From the NCBI GenBank assembly GCA_046542355.1, contig JBKHBN010000028.1, positions 1-23,231 on the forward strand: a stretch of 23,231 nt of DNA. The letters run 5' to 3'. This document shows, in pieces, positions 22,423 to 23,231 of the stretch. Numbering within the stretch: the stretch's first letter is position 1; each line of letters starts with the position of its first letter. The translations under genes and the position numbers were made by a program. The notes beneath the pieces are model-generated. The model worked only from the letters and a program-made list of their open reading frames with translations. It ran no database searches and was not told the origin of the DNA. The stretch comes from UBA1672 sp046542355 (GTDB taxonomy: Bacteria > Pseudomonadota > Alphaproteobacteria > Micavibrionales > Micavibrionaceae).

Positions 22423-22451
22423 TTGATTTGTGCCGTGCATAACATTATGGA
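22423..22451 (+). promoter_or_regulatory. Candidate promoter for parE
   Basis: TTGATT (22423-22428) and TATGGA (22446-22451) are separated by 17 bases, about 50 bases before the parE ATG. Reasonable hexamers in the divergent intergenic region; no direct proof. Confidence 0.4.
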
Positions 22452-22501
22452 TTCGGGTTTGTTATGTTTATTTTTTATAAAAAAGGGAGTACCATCGCCG
22501 C

Positions 22502-23231
22502 ATGTCAAGCTACGATGCATCATCTATTGAAGTTCTGGAAGGACTGGAACCCGTTCGCAAGCGCCCAGGTATGTATATCGGGGGCACTGATGAGCGTTCC
22601 TATCATCATCTCGTTGGTGAGATACTGGACAACTCTATGGATGAGGCCGTTGCAGGCCATGCAGATTGGATAGAATGTTCTTTGGACAAAGACAACATCA
22701 TCACAATAAGGGATAACGGTCGCGGGATTCCCGTGGAGAATCACCCTAAATTCCCTGATCAATCCACCTTGGAGGTCATTCTGACAACCCTGCACTCAGG
22801 GGGGAAATTTAATAACAAGGCCTACCAGACCTCTGGCGGCCTTCACGGTGTCGGCATATCTGTTGTCAACGCCCTGTCTGATACTTTATGGGTAGAAATC
22901 GCCCGCGATAAAACCCTTTATAAACAAAGCTTCTCACGTGGAAAGCCTGTTACAAGCCTTGAAAATATGGGAGCCATTCATAACCGCCGCGGCACAACGG
23001 TCTGTTTTCACCCCGATCCCGATATATTTGGTAATGACATCGGGTTCAGACCCTCATGGATTTATCAAATGCTGCGCTCTAAGGCGTTTCTCTTTTCGGG
23101 GGTGGAGATGCGCTGGAAGTGTGATCCTGAAGTTCTAAAGCCCGATAGCGCTATTCCCCCTGAGGCTGTATTCAGGTTTCCAAATGGTCTGCTGGATTAT
23201 ATTGAGATCAAGCTCAAAGATAAAGAAACGC
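22502..23231 (+). CDS. parE: DNA topoisomerase IV subunit B, 5' part (runs off the window)
   Basis: The first 243 codons of a type IIA topoisomerase ATPase subunit. Seen: IEVLEGLEPVRKRPGMYIGGTDERS, the GHKL ATPase motifs EILDNSMDEA, DNGRGIPV and GGLHGVGISVVNAL, and the QTSGGLHG lid. The wording ASSIEVLEGLEP and GGTDERSYHHLVGEILDNSMDEAVAGHA is that of alphaproteobacterial ParE rather than GyrB (which reads GDTDDGSGLHHM). ParE with ParC decatenates daughter chromosomes. GGGAG lies 12 bases before the ATG. The frame is open at the right edge of the window. Confidence 0.93.
   Translation, partial: MSSYDASSIEVLEGLEPVRKRPGMYIGGTDERSYHHLVGEILDNSMDEAVAGHADWIECSLDKDNIITIRDNGRGIPVENHPKFPDQSTLEVILTTLHSGGKFNNKAYQTSGGLHGVGISVVNALSDTLWVEIARDKTLYKQSFSRGKPVTSLENMGAIHNRRGTTVCFHPDPDIFGNDIGFRPSWIYQMLRSKAFLFSGVEMRWKCDPEVLKPDSAIPPEAVFRFPNGLLDYIEIKLKDKET

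Overview
The window looks like a chromosomal segment of an alphaproteobacterium of moderate to low G+C. The left part is a tight, co-directional minus-strand housekeeping cluster: mltB-like transglycosylase, rlpA, dacC, tmk, holB, metG, tatD and an MBL-fold hydrolase. The right end is parE. This order and the protein styles fit Rhodospirillales/Micavibrio-like alphaproteobacteria, but the genus is an inference.

Layout: 1-172 is non-coding with a 24-bp tandem repeat. 173-8506 is the cell-wall/replication/translation operon (minus strand), with several genes overlapping or a few bases apart. 8683-19060 is an integrated mobile element of about 10.4 kb. 19271-19347 is tRNA-His (minus). 19598-21007 is a glutamine-synthetase-like gene that has lost nearly all its active-site residues. 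21065-22309 is a secreted two-domain protein of unknown function. 22502 to the window end is the 5' part of parE.

The element is the main discovery. It has split a host tRNA-Ser(UGA) gene inside the anticodon arm. The 5' half (8651-8693) and the 3' half (19050-19107) lie 10.4 kb apart, share an 11-bp core (cttgaaaaccg), and have perfectly complementary acceptor strands. Thirteen bases after the left core the element carries its own complete tRNA-Ser(UGA), placed where the host promoter should still drive it. Beside it are a tyrosine recombinase and seven copies of the heptamer TGGTGCA at the two ends, arranged like integrase arm sites. A small excisionase-like DNA-binding protein and a phage-type replication protein follow, then an array of about 81-bp imperfect repeats.

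The cargo, all on the minus strand, is a small secreted protein, an SF2 helicase with a C-terminal PD-(D/E)xK nuclease domain, an N-terminally truncated type I restriction R subunit without M or S partners, a HAD-family phosphatase and a sulfotransferase broken by one frameshift. The restriction-like pair is a plausible anti-phage module. The truncation and the frameshift suggest the cargo is partly decayed or rearranged.
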